A stretch of 64,000 nucleotides of DNA, from the NCBI RefSeq assembly GCF_002218065.1, contig NZ_BDUB01000001.1, positions 383,567-447,566 on the forward strand. Direction: 5' to 3'. The notes under the pieces were generated by a model, which did no database searches, was not told the origin of the DNA, and saw only the letters and a program-made list of their open reading frames with translations. The stretch is from Nodularia sp. NIES-3585. GTDB lineage: Bacteria > Cyanobacteriota > Cyanobacteriia > Cyanobacteriales > Nostocaceae. The translations under genes were made by a program, and so were the position numbers. Below are positions 28,677 to 35,487 of this stretch, in pieces (the first letter of the stretch is position 1; each line of letters begins with the position of its first letter).

Positions 28677-29594
28677 ATGAGTGAAATAATTCAACCAGAA
28701 ATCGAGAAAATAAAATACCCAATACCTGACGATATGAGAGAATGCTTTGAAAAGTTCGTCAAACGTCCCTATGATAATCATGTTCACACAGATCCTTGGA
28801 AACAAGAAATACTGAATCAATCATACGATTATCATAGAAGATATATACTAGAACAAGGAAGGACAGATTTTAATATACCTTTTAATGGACTGCCTCCTCG
28901 TGCCAAAGTTCTAATCTACTGCTATCAATATATGCAGATGCATTGTATGAGTAGCTATCATATTTTCTTGAAACACTGGGATTTATTTAATGGCTATGTT
29001 GCCTGTGAAAGTGATATAAATACTACTGAAGTAGCTCCTTTATTTGTTGATTTTGGTTGCGGTCCACTAACTTCAGGGTTAGCATTTTCTCATCTATGTA
29101 TGAATAAAATAGCTTTTCATTATATTGGAATTGATCGGGCTAAACCTATGCTAGCTACAGCAGATGATTTTAGATCAAATCCAAAATTTGGGGAAAAATG
29201 TACCTTTGATTTTTTAGAAAACTACAACACCAAAACACTGTTATCCCTGATCGATAAATACATATATAATAACCCAAATATATTAATTATTTTCAACTTT
29301 TCCTATTTTTTTGCCAGTACGTCAATTAATGTACAAGAATTACTGGCTATAATAAGAAGTATACTGACAAAACACAACTCAAACCCAGTGTATATCGTGT
29401 TTCAAAATCCACCAGGAACTACTATTAACAGTAAGTGGCATGAATTTATAAGTTATTTACCTCAGTTTAACACCCTAATAAATGGTCCATTATTAGAAGA
29501 AATACAGTATGAATATACTATGAATGGCTACAATAATTATAAATCTGTACAATTATATTATGATTTATTACAATTGCAAAGGTCATCATTATGA
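28677..29594 (+). CDS. SAM-methyltransferase-like protein, partner of an AlkB-type gene
   Basis: The 305-residue protein has a Rossmann motif I (FVDFGCGPLTSGLAF, 123-137) and an acidic strand-2 end (YIGIDRAKPML), then long AT-rich coding with many Tyr, Asn and Ile residues. I could not assign it to a named methyltransferase family. Its last 4 bases overlap the ATG of the dioxygenase gene, so the pair is probably translated together. By analogy to eukaryotic ALKBH8, where an AlkB domain and a tRNA methyltransferase are fused, the pair may modify RNA, but this methyltransferase is not clearly Trm9-like. Confidence 0.65.
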   Translation: MSEIIQPEIEKIKYPIPDDMRECFEKFVKRPYDNHVHTDPWKQEILNQSYDYHRRYILEQGRTDFNIPFNGLPPRAKVLIYCYQYMQMHCMSSYHIFLKHWDLFNGYVACESDINTTEVAPLFVDFGCGPLTSGLAFSHLCMNKIAFHYIGIDRAKPMLATADDFRSNPKFGEKCTFDFLENYNTKTLLSLIDKYIYNNPNILIIFNFSYFFASTSINVQELLAIIRSILTKHNSNPVYIVFQNPPGTTINSKWHEFISYLPQFNTLINGPLLEEIQYEYTMNGYNNYKSVQLYYDLLQLQRSSL

Positions 29595-30457
29595 ATAAAA
29601 AGAAAAATAAATCACCCTATACTAAGGATAACAAAAAAAGTCTTAGCCAGAAAGAATATACTCAGTTAGAGTTATTTTCAGAAAAAATCCCAGAAAAAAA
29701 TACTTACTCTAGAGTGGATTTTGACGAAATCAGTAAGTTGAAGCAAAAACTACAAGCGCCAAAAAAATCTGATCAAAATTCCCTAAATCAACAAACTATT
29801 CCACAAATATCAGGAAAAGCATTACACAAAGTAGAAATCACTTCATTTTTTCACGATACTAGAAAAGAGAACTCTTATACTGACTTTAAAGTTCATGAAG
29901 TAAAAGGTCTGAAATATATACCCGAATTTATCACTCAATCCGAGCATAATTACTTAATAAAGCAGGTAGATAATCAACCTTGGCTGTCAGATTTGAAAAG
30001 AAGAGTACAGCACTATGGCTATAAATATAACTACAAAGCACGAGCGATTGATACTTCTATGCACATAGGAGCATTACCTGATTGGGCATTAGATTTAGCA
30101 TATAAATTATATAACGCTAATTTTATTGATAGTATACCCGACCAAGTTATTGTTAATGAATATTTACCAGGACAAGGTATTAGTAGCCATATTGATTGTG
30201 TTCCCTGCTTTTCTGACACGATTATTTCCTTAAGTCTCGGTTCTGCTTGCATTATGGATTTTACAAATCCGTCAACAGATGAAAAAATACCTGTATTGCT
30301 AGAACCTAAAAGTATAGTTCTTCTCAAAGAAGATGCTAGATATAAATGGACTCATAGTATTGCTGCTCGAAAAACTGATAAATTTCAAGAAAAAGTGATT
30401 ACACGAGAACGCAGAATTTCTTTAACGTTTAGAAAAGTCATCTTAGCAAATCCTTAA
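29591..30457 (+). CDS. ALKBH8-like 2-oxoglutarate/Fe(II) dioxygenase
   Basis: The 288-residue protein has a lysine-rich N-terminus (1-80, unlike any domain I know) and an AlkB fold. It shows VNEYLPGQGISSHIDC with the Fe-binding HxD (His200, Asp202), SLSLGSACIMDF, then KWTHSIAARK with the distal His255, and RERRISLTFRK with the 2-oxoglutarate arginine (275 or 281). The YLPGQG, SLSLGS and ISLTFRKV wording is the one seen in ALKBH8 rather than in E. coli AlkB. It overlaps the methyltransferase gene by 4 bases. A palindromic repeat follows. Confidence 0.8.
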   Translation: MNKKKNKSPYTKDNKKSLSQKEYTQLELFSEKIPEKNTYSRVDFDEISKLKQKLQAPKKSDQNSLNQQTIPQISGKALHKVEITSFFHDTRKENSYTDFKVHEVKGLKYIPEFITQSEHNYLIKQVDNQPWLSDLKRRVQHYGYKYNYKARAIDTSMHIGALPDWALDLAYKLYNANFIDSIPDQVIVNEYLPGQGISSHIDCVPCFSDTIISLSLGSACIMDFTNPSTDEKIPVLLEPKSIVLLKEDARYKWTHSIAARKTDKFQEKVITRERRISLTFRKVILANP

Positions 30458-30477
30458 TTTAATAATACAGCCCGTAG

Positions 30478-30582
30478 GGTGGGTTAGCGATCGCTAACCC
30501 ACCAAAACAATAGTGTAAATACTGGCTGAAGTTGCAAAGTACAATCATCATGTTTACCAGATTATCCGGTGCGCCTCACTTA
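30478..30582. repeat. Palindromic repeat family, copy 1 (A type)
   Basis: It starts with a perfect 26-bp palindrome (half site GGTGGGTTAGCGA, with a HIP1 core) and continues into a block with GTTGCAAA, ATGTTTACCAGATTATCCGG and GCGCCTCA. The same block recurs at 31770-31876 and 33460-33537. It lies between the dioxygenase gene and the nuclease-like gene and may also act as a 3' hairpin. Confidence 0.85.
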
Positions 30583-30662
30583 GTTATGTTCATTACCTAG
30601 AAGATAAATAAGGTGTAATATAAGTTAAAACTTCAACAGCTTACTACACCCCAAATGTAATC

Positions 30663-31214
30663 ATGACCACAGATGCAGAATACCAAGGAAGAATTACCAG
30701 CTATGACTGGGATGATTTAATGAGATTATGGTCAGAAATTAAGGCAAAAAATACTTCAAATTTTTGGGATGCTGGTAAAGCATTAGAATATTTAGTATTA
30801 CGCGCATTTCAACTGGATGGTGCTGAAGTAGCTTGGCCTGATAGTGTAAAAATTAAAGGAAAAATAGTAGAACAAATTGACGGCGTGGTATACACAGACA
30901 GCCTAGCTTGCCTGATAGAATGTAAAGATACCACAGAAGAGGTTAATATTGAACCAATAGCAAAGCTACGAAATCAACTACTCCGAAGACAAGCAACAGC
31001 TATTGGTAGCGTGTTTAGTCGCACTGGATTTACAGAAGCCACCGTAACTTTAACAGGGTTTGTTGCTCCTCAAACTATTCTATTGTGGGGAGGAGAAGAA
31101 ATTGAATATTCACTACAACATAAATTTATATGTAAATCCCTAGTCAAAAAATATCGTGTTTGTGTTCATAAAGGTATCCCTAACTACGACATTACAACGG
31201 AGAGTTTTTCATGA
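30663..31214 (+). CDS. PD-(D/E)XK nuclease-like (Mrr-type) protein
   Basis: The 183-residue protein has the restriction-endonuclease core in order: Glu42 in a helix (GKALEYLVLRAF), Asp73 in QIDGVV, and Glu86-x-Lys88 in LIECKD, followed by a helix with NQLLRRQ. This is the PD-(D/E)XK arrangement of Mrr/REase-like proteins, so it probably cuts DNA. There is no recognition domain, so it would need a partner or act broadly. It overlaps the next gene by 4 bases, forming a two-gene unit. Confidence 0.72.
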   Translation: MTTDAEYQGRITSYDWDDLMRLWSEIKAKNTSNFWDAGKALEYLVLRAFQLDGAEVAWPDSVKIKGKIVEQIDGVVYTDSLACLIECKDTTEEVNIEPIAKLRNQLLRRQATAIGSVFSRTGFTEATVTLTGFVAPQTILLWGGEEIEYSLQHKFICKSLVKKYRVCVHKGIPNYDITTESFS

Positions 31215-31762
31215 CACTAGCATATATGATTGCAGAAGGTGAAACAGATATAGAGATTTTACAGAAATTACTGCCAAAAAATCTAATTCAAGATATTCAA
31301 TTTATAGCAGGTGAAGGTTCTTACAGAGCGCGTTCTTTAGCTACTTCACTTCTAGCGACTCGAAAAATACCAGTTGCTCTTGTCATCGATGCAGATACAG
31401 ATAACGAATCTCAAGTATTTGAAAAACAAGATTTAATTAATTATGTATTAAATCAAGCATCTTCTGGTACTCCCTTTCAATTATTTTTGGCTGTTCCCCA
31501 ATTAGAAATTTTATTTTTACAAGATAAATCATTAATTGAGAAAATAGCACAAAGGAAATTTAATGATTTAGAATGGCAATTTGCACAAAGTAAACCTAAA
31601 GAATTTTTAGAGACAGTTTTAGGAAAAGAACAGTCAATAAACGAGAGAATATTTAGCAATATCAATGAGCAAGAAATTAAAACATTGCAACAACACCTAT
31701 TAATACAAGAAATGATAGTTTTCTTATTATCTCTGACCTCAGACGTGATGATAACACAGTGA
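31211..31762 (+). CDS. TOPRIM-like protein paired with the nuclease
   Basis: The 183-residue protein begins YMIAEGETDIEILQ (Glu9) and has VIDADTD (Asp60, Asp62, Asp64), the Glu and DxD motifs of the TOPRIM fold found in OLD nucleases, DnaG-like proteins and DUF4276-type proteins. The rest (about 80-183) is alpha-helical and rich in Gln, Lys and Glu. It starts inside the last codons of the preceding gene. A metal-dependent nuclease or nucleotidyl activity is likely; the pair may be a small defence unit (inferred). Confidence 0.65.
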   Translation: MTLAYMIAEGETDIEILQKLLPKNLIQDIQFIAGEGSYRARSLATSLLATRKIPVALVIDADTDNESQVFEKQDLINYVLNQASSGTPFQLFLAVPQLEILFLQDKSLIEKIAQRKFNDLEWQFAQSKPKEFLETVLGKEQSINERIFSNINEQEIKTLQQHLLIQEMIVFLLSLTSDVMITQ

Positions 31763-31769
31763 TGATGGG

Positions 31770-31876
31770 TTAGCGATCGCGTAACCCACCAAACCAATAA
31801 CCTAAGTGTAAATAGTGGCTGAGGTTACAAAGGTCAATCATCCTGTTTACCAGATTATCCGGTGCGCCTCAGTTAT
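31770..31876. repeat. Palindromic repeat family, copy 2 (A type)
   Basis: GGGTTAGCGATCGCGTAACC, then CACCAAACCAATAACC, then the A block (GTGGCTGAGGTT at 31815 to CCTCAG near 31873). It separates the TOPRIM-like gene from the first toxin-antitoxin pair. The ends CTGAGG and CCTCAG are inverted, so the block can fold back. Confidence 0.85.
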
Positions 31877-31928
31877 ACTAAAATAGTACCGAAAATTTTA
31901 CTCAATTTAAAACTTAAGGTGATTCATA

Positions 31929-32165
31929 ATGCTGCAAATCATCCAAGCAACCTGTACCAACGGTGAACTTGTTTTGAGTGAAAAGCTAAGTTCCGAACTA
32001 GAAGGTAAAACCATACAAATTATGATTCTCGAACCTAGCGAATCTACTCAAGCAATAGATTCTGAAGAATCCAAAATACAGCAATTTCTAGAGCGAGTTA
32101 ATAACTACTCCTTCCCACTTCCCCCAGGCTACAAATTCAATCGAGAAGAAATCTATGACAGATAA
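31929..32165 (+). CDS. Antitoxin of a PIN toxin pair
   Basis: The 78-residue protein, MLQIIQATCTNGELVLSEKL onward, has a small beta-rich N-terminus like that of AbrB/DUF-type cyanobacterial antitoxins and an acidic, Phe-rich C-terminal tail (FNREEIYDR) that could fill the PIN active site. It overlaps the toxin start by 11 bases. By family precedent the antitoxin is labile and represses its own promoter. Confidence 0.7.
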   Translation: MLQIIQATCTNGELVLSEKLSSELEGKTIQIMILEPSESTQAIDSEESKIQQFLERVNNYSFPLPPGYKFNREEIYDR

Positions 32166-32568
32166 AATTATTCTCGATACCAATCTCTGGATTTATCTTT
32201 ATGCAAAAAATCCGCCCGAAAAATCCCAACAAGTTGCAGAAATCTTAAAAAATAATTCTTCATCGCTTCTAGTTAGCACTCAGATTTTGGGTGAATTATT
32301 TCATGTTTTAACCAGAAAAAAATTCACATCAAAAGCAGATGCTATAACAATAATATCAGATATAGTTAACACTTTTGTGATTCAGCCAATTAACAAAACA
32401 GAGGTTATACAAGCATTAGAAATTAATGCAAAATATCATTATTCTTATTGGGATAGTCTGATTATAGCTACAGCTTTACTAAATGAATGTTCCATCATCT
32501 ACTCAGAAGATATGCAACATAATCAGCTAATAGAGAATAAAGTCAGAATCCTCAATCCATTGGTTTAA
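32155..32568 (+). CDS. PIN-domain toxin (VapC-like)
   Basis: The 137-residue protein has the four acidic PIN positions in order: Asp8 (IILDTNLWIYL), Glu47 (LGELFHVL), Asp100 (YSYWDSLIIATAL) and Asp119 (SEDM). VapC-type toxins cut tRNA or rRNA to stop growth. It overlaps its antitoxin and looks complete. A B-type palindromic repeat follows at 32591. Confidence 0.85.
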   Translation: MTDKIILDTNLWIYLYAKNPPEKSQQVAEILKNNSSSLLVSTQILGELFHVLTRKKFTSKADAITIISDIVNTFVIQPINKTEVIQALEINAKYHYSYWDSLIIATALLNECSIIYSEDMQHNQLIENKVRILNPLV

Positions 32569-32590
32569 GTTAATTTTGATTCAGTACTCA

Positions 32591-32687
32591 GTAACCCACC
32601 AAACCAATAACCTAACCTAAAATGGTGGGTTAGGTTGCAAACAAAAATCTTCACGTTGAACATATTATTCTCTGCGCCTAACCCACC
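32591..32687. repeat. Palindromic repeat family, copy 3 (B type)
   Basis: It has the same left arm as copy 2 (GTAACCCACCAAACCAATAA). The core 32624-32687 is bounded by an 11-bp perfect inverted repeat, GGTGGGTTAGG / CCTAACCCACC. The centre (GTTGCAAACAAAAATCTTCA onward) lines up without gaps with the A-type centre, about 36 of 49 positions by eye. Confidence 0.85.
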
Positions 32688-32748
32688 CTACATCCTTTGT
32701 GTCTTTAGCTATTATGCAAATAAGAGATGACATAGAAATAGAACTCTA

Positions 32749-33165
32749 CTATGGCATAATTATCGGAATAACTTGATTTTTATTTCGTCGATACACAAGG
32801 AAATCACTATCAAAAGTTAATAAAGAACTATTTAAATACATTTCAGACATACGTACCAAACAAGCATCCGCTAAAGACATAGGTACAGATTGATAAGTCT
32901 TGATAAGTTCCCCAATAACGGTAGCTTCTTCATCTAATTTAAAAGGTATGTCAATTACGCCATTCTTCACCAAATTTATTACAGCTTCTTTTCCACTATA
33001 AACATTTCGCAATATGAAGCAAGCTTCTGAAATAACAGCTTCACAAGTTAATAAAGGCGGTTCAATATTAGCCCATTGTGCTGTTACCCATGTATGAAAA
33101 TTATCACGGCGATTAATTGCAGCAACCAACGGCCCCGTATCTAGCAATACACATCCCTTCATCAC
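32749..33165 (-). CDS. PIN-domain toxin (VapC-like)
   Basis: The 138-residue protein has Asp9 (VLLDTGPLVAAI), Glu47 (VISEACFIL), an Asp in SLADACLVRM and a late LTFDSDFLVYRR, so all PIN acidic positions are present. It starts 4 bases inside the end of its antitoxin gene (ATGA). It would act as a ribonuclease toxin and looks complete. Confidence 0.85.
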   Translation of the reverse strand: MMKGCVLLDTGPLVAAINRRDNFHTWVTAQWANIEPPLLTCEAVISEACFILRNVYSGKEAVINLVKNGVIDIPFKLDEEATVIGELIKTYQSVPMSLADACLVRMSEMYLNSSLLTFDSDFLVYRRNKNQVIPIIMP

Positions 33166-33398
33166 GAACCGTAACCATCCAAATAATTTTTATTGGTAGA
33201 CAAATCATTTGCTGCTTCCACACAACCAATGTATTCTTGAGCCATAGTTAAAGCCGAAATACCTGACTTTTGGGGTTGATTTGATAACCCTTGTTTGTCG
33301 ATTTTCGCTAGTAAAAATTCTACAAAATCCAGGGCCTCTTGTTGCCTATCAGGAGGTAATATCCTTACCTTATCTATAAGGATTTCTTCAATACTCAT
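33162..33398 (-). CDS. Antitoxin of the - strand PIN pair
   Basis: The 78-residue protein, with IEEILIDKVRILPPDRQQEA and LDFVEFLLAKI at the start, belongs to the DUF2281-type small antitoxins of cyanobacteria. The C-terminal part is Asn/Tyr/Gly-rich. It overlaps the PIN gene by 4 bases and has an AT-rich leader with AGGA upstream of its start. Confidence 0.75.
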   Translation of the reverse strand: MSIEEILIDKVRILPPDRQQEALDFVEFLLAKIDKQGLSNQPQKSGISALTMAQEYIGCVEAANDLSTNKNYLDGYGS

Positions 33399-33459
33399 TT
33401 TATTTGTCCTCTAGGATAAATAAATATAGTTCAAATTTTATCACATAACACTATAATTA

Positions 33460-33537
33460 GCTAATAGTGTAAATAGTGGCTGAGGTTGCAAAGGTCAATT
33501 ATCATGTTTACCAGATTATCCGGTGCGTCTGAGTTAT
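33460..33537. repeat. Palindromic repeat family, copy 4 (A type)
   Basis: CTAATAGTGTAAATAGTGG is followed by the A block (GTGGCTGAGGTTGCAAAGG from 33476, ATGTTTACCAGATTATCCGG, then GCGTCTGAG). It sits directly upstream of a DUF2281-type antitoxin gene, about 45 bases before its ATG, and the same arrangement recurs before 35221. Confidence 0.85.
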
Positions 33538-33580
33538 ATTAAAATAATACCGAAAATTTTACTCAATATAGGAGTTAATA

Positions 33581-33841
33581 ATGGTAATAAAATTTGAAGA
33601 AATATATAGAGATATTGATACTTTACCAGAAGAAGCTCAAATCTTACTACTTGATTTTATTCAGTTACTCAAAAAGCGTTACCCACAAACAGAATTAGAA
33701 AATGATAGTCAAGAGAAAAATCTCTATGAAAAGTTTGAGGAAATGGGATTAATTGCTTATTGTTCTGTCGAAGAAGATTTATCAACCACTTATAAAAAAG
33801 TTTTATCTAATACATTATCGACTAAATATGATCATCGTTGA
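33581..33841 (+). CDS. DUF2281-type antitoxin with a truncated partner
   Basis: The 86-residue protein starts MVIKFEEIYRDIDTLPEEAQ. Its first 45 residues are almost the same as in the antitoxin at 35221-35487, and the leader before it is shared too, but the C-terminus differs. The stop overlaps the ATG of a PIN-like reading frame that ends after 19 codons. It is probably an orphan antitoxin that could still bind related toxins. Confidence 0.75.
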   Translation: MVIKFEEIYRDIDTLPEEAQILLLDFIQLLKKRYPQTELENDSQEKNLYEKFEEMGLIAYCSVEEDLSTTYKKVLSNTLSTKYDHR

Positions 33842-33887
33842 TACAGGATTTTGGTTATCTGTGATTGATAAAAAAGACAATACCTGA
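33828..33887 (+). pseudogene. Truncated PIN toxin remnant
   Basis: The ATG at 33828 opens a frame MIIVDTGFWLSVIDKKDNT that stops after 19 codons. VDTGFWLSV is the first strand and first catalytic Asp of a PIN domain, so the rest of the toxin has been lost. The position, overlapping the antitoxin stop, is that of a normal PIN partner. Confidence 0.75.
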
Positions 33888-33909
33888 GAATTATCACCCG
33901 AACTAAATC

Positions 33910-34206
33910 TTATAAACGCCTTTCCCACTGTTGCGGATCACGTTTAACATGAAAACAACCAATAATTGAAATTCTTTCATCTACAATAATATAAAATAAT
34001 CCATAGGGAAACTTCCGAATTAACTTTTCCCTGACTTTTTCGTGAACAATTGGACAAGCAAAAGGATTACGCTGAATTGTAGAAAAACTAGCATCAACAA
34101 CACGAATAAATTCAGAACCTAATCCAATCATTTGCTGTTCATACCAGTTATAAGCATCCTCCAAATCAAGTTCTGCTTCTGGTGTAATTAAAATTTTGTA
34201 ATTCAT
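33910..34206 (-). CDS. ParE/RelE-type toxin, apparently without its antitoxin
   Basis: The 98-residue protein (ATG 34206; an upstream in-frame ATG is less likely) reads MNYKILITPEAELDLEDAYN and ends KRDPQQWERRL, a ParE/RelE fold. It matches the protein at 36678-36974 at 90 of 98 positions by eye. That copy has an addiction-module antitoxin directly upstream; here only the last few codons of such an antitoxin remain (F-N-C-stop on the - strand near 34220) before a ParD-like gene on the other strand. Confidence 0.8.
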   Translation of the reverse strand: MNYKILITPEAELDLEDAYNWYEQQMIGLGSEFIRVVDASFSTIQRNPFACPIVHEKVREKLIRKFPYGLFYIIVDERISIIGCFHVKRDPQQWERRL

Positions 34207-34235
34207 ATATTTATTAACTAACAATTAAATTAAGT

Positions 34236-34490
34236 ATGAATATTTCCTTACCTGATACCATGCGAACTTATATAGAAGAACAGGTAGCTCAAGGTGCTTA
34301 CAGCAGCGTCAGTGAATATTTTCGGGAATTAGTGCGACAAGACCAAAAACACAAAGCAAATGAACGTCTACAAACCATGCTCTTAGAAGGATTAAACTCT
34401 GGAAATGCAGCAGAAATGACTGCTCAAGATTGGGAAGATATCCGTCAAACAGTCAGTGAAAGAATTAACAAACGTCAAAGCGCAATTTAG
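34236..34490 (+). CDS. ParD/CopG-type antitoxin without adjacent toxin
   Basis: The 84-residue protein has the ribbon-helix-helix start of ParD (MNISLPDTMRTYIEEQVAQG, then YSSVSEYFRELVRQDQ) and a helical, acidic tail. Normally a parE gene would follow on the same strand; here a HicB gene follows instead and the nearest ParE-like gene lies upstream on the - strand, so the normal operon is broken. The gene itself looks intact. Confidence 0.8.
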   Translation: MNISLPDTMRTYIEEQVAQGAYSSVSEYFRELVRQDQKHKANERLQTMLLEGLNSGNAAEMTAQDWEDIRQTVSERINKRQSAI

Positions 34491-34532
34491 CCGTGATGTA
34501 TTAAATTTAAAAAAGACCTCCAAAAAAACGCT

Positions 34533-34751
34533 ATGAAATTTCAAGTAATATTCACTTATGATTCAGAATATCTAGGTTACGTTGCTGAAGTACCAGAACT
34601 TCCTGGTTGTCTTAGTCAAGGTCAAACCTTAGATGAAGCAATTGAAAATATCAAAGATGCAATAAAAGGCTATCTTCACGTATTAGAAAAACATGGTAAA
34701 CCGTATGTACCTAAAGAGTCTCAATCTTTTGTAGGAGAAGTATTAGTATAA
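34533..34751 (+). CDS. hicB: HicB-type antitoxin
   Basis: The 72-residue protein is a HicB partial RNase H fold: VIFTYDSEYLGYVAEVPELP, then GCLSQGQTLDEAIENIKDAI. No C-terminal DNA-binding domain is visible, as in the short HicB type. HicB neutralises the mRNA interferase HicA. The stop is directly followed by the HicA ATG. Confidence 0.85.
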   Translation: MKFQVIFTYDSEYLGYVAEVPELPGCLSQGQTLDEAIENIKDAIKGYLHVLEKHGKPYVPKESQSFVGEVLV

Positions 34752-34934
34752 ATGGGACGTTTATCCAATATTTCCGGTAAACAAACAGTCAAAATTTTTG
34801 GAAAATTTGGCTATGCTGTAGATCATCAAACCGGAAGTAATATCATACTTTGGCACGAATCAAAACCCATTTTATCAGTTCCCAATCATTTCGATATTCA
34901 TTTTCATAACCTTTCAGTTTTACTACTCCATTAG
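34752..34934 (+). pseudogene. hicA: HicA toxin truncated and fused to antisense RelE sequence
   Basis: The first 46 codons encode a HicA-type dsRBD-like fold (ISGKQTVKIFGKFGYAVDHQ, then the SVPNH end of the core strand). HicA normally continues for 20-25 more residues. Here the sequence switches at 34890 to a 96-base stretch identical to 36098-36193, which is the antisense strand of a RelE-like gene. The reading frame then ends after a few unrelated codons. The active-site His (second strand, HESKP region) may be kept, but the chimera is probably non-functional. Confidence 0.8.
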
Positions 34935-34985
34935 GACGAGGTTCGTCTGCAAGCTGGCAAATCTTTTCATATACACGCTCTTTGA
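34890..34985. repeat. 96-base exact duplicate of part of the RelE gene at 35997-36257
   Basis: Positions 34890-34985 match 36098-36193 at every base by my reading, in the same orientation. The copy starts exactly where the HicA frame loses homology, and ends where the downstream TA-flanked MITE region begins. It marks a recent duplication or gene conversion. Confidence 0.9.
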
Positions 34986-34998
34986 TTTATATTCCGTA

Positions 34999-35104
34999 GT
35001 GGCGTGACAAGGCTAAAATGTTGCAATAGATTTTTGAGAAAATTGAGATAAATCAATGTTTTCTGCCTTTTCCCTAATGCACTACTTTAAGCTTGCCACG
35101 CCAC
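34999..35104. mobile_element. TA-flanked MITE with long terminal inverted repeats
   Basis: The 106-base element starts GTGGCGTGACAAGGCTAAA and ends with the inverse of GTGGCGTGGCAAGCTTAAA, so the inverted ends match over about 17 of 19 bases. TA dinucleotides flank it on both sides (34997-34998 and 35105-35106), as expected for IS630/Tc1-mariner type insertion. It has no coding sequence and would need a transposase in trans. Confidence 0.75.
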
Positions 35105-35118
35105 TACATCATTTGTGT

Positions 35119-35178
35119 CTTTAGGTTGTAAAGGTCAATCATCATGTTTACCAGATTATCCGGTTTGCCTCAGTTATA
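35119..35178. repeat. Palindromic repeat family, partial copy 5 (A type)
   Basis: Only the right part of the A block is present (TTAGGTTGTAAAGGTC, ATGTTTACCAGATTATCCGG, then TTTGCCTCAG), 43 bases upstream of the antitoxin at 35221. The sequence from here into that gene is nearly the same as from 33485 into the antitoxin at 33581. Confidence 0.85.
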
Positions 35179-35220
35179 ATGAAATAATACCGAAAATTTT
35201 ACTCAATATAGGAGTTAATA

Positions 35221-35487
35221 ATGGTAATAAAGTTTGAAGAAATATATAGAGATATTGATACTTTACCAGAAGAAGCTCAAACCTTACTACTTGATTTTAT
35301 TCAGTTACTCAAAAAGCGTTACCCAAAAACAGAATTAGAAAATCATACTTCTATTTCTCCTCACCAAACCTTAGAATCTTTATCTGAGCTTGACCCCTGG
35401 ACACAAAGCCTAATAGGTGTAATTCCCTTAGAATCAGAAAATCCAGAAGCAAGTTATGTTAATTACCTAGAGGAGAAATATAGTTGA
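35221..35487 (+). CDS. DUF2281-type antitoxin of an intact PIN pair
   Basis: The 88-residue protein shares its first 45 residues (MVIKFEEIYRDIDTLPEEAQ onward) and leader with the antitoxin at 33581, but has its own C-terminus (SISPHQTLESLSELDPW). The C-terminal part is where such antitoxins usually bind the toxin, so the two copies may have swapped partners. Its stop overlaps the TTG start of the PIN gene (TTGA). Confidence 0.78.
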   Translation: MVIKFEEIYRDIDTLPEEAQTLLLDFIQLLKKRYPKTELENHTSISPHQTLESLSELDPWTQSLIGVIPLESENPEASYVNYLEEKYS

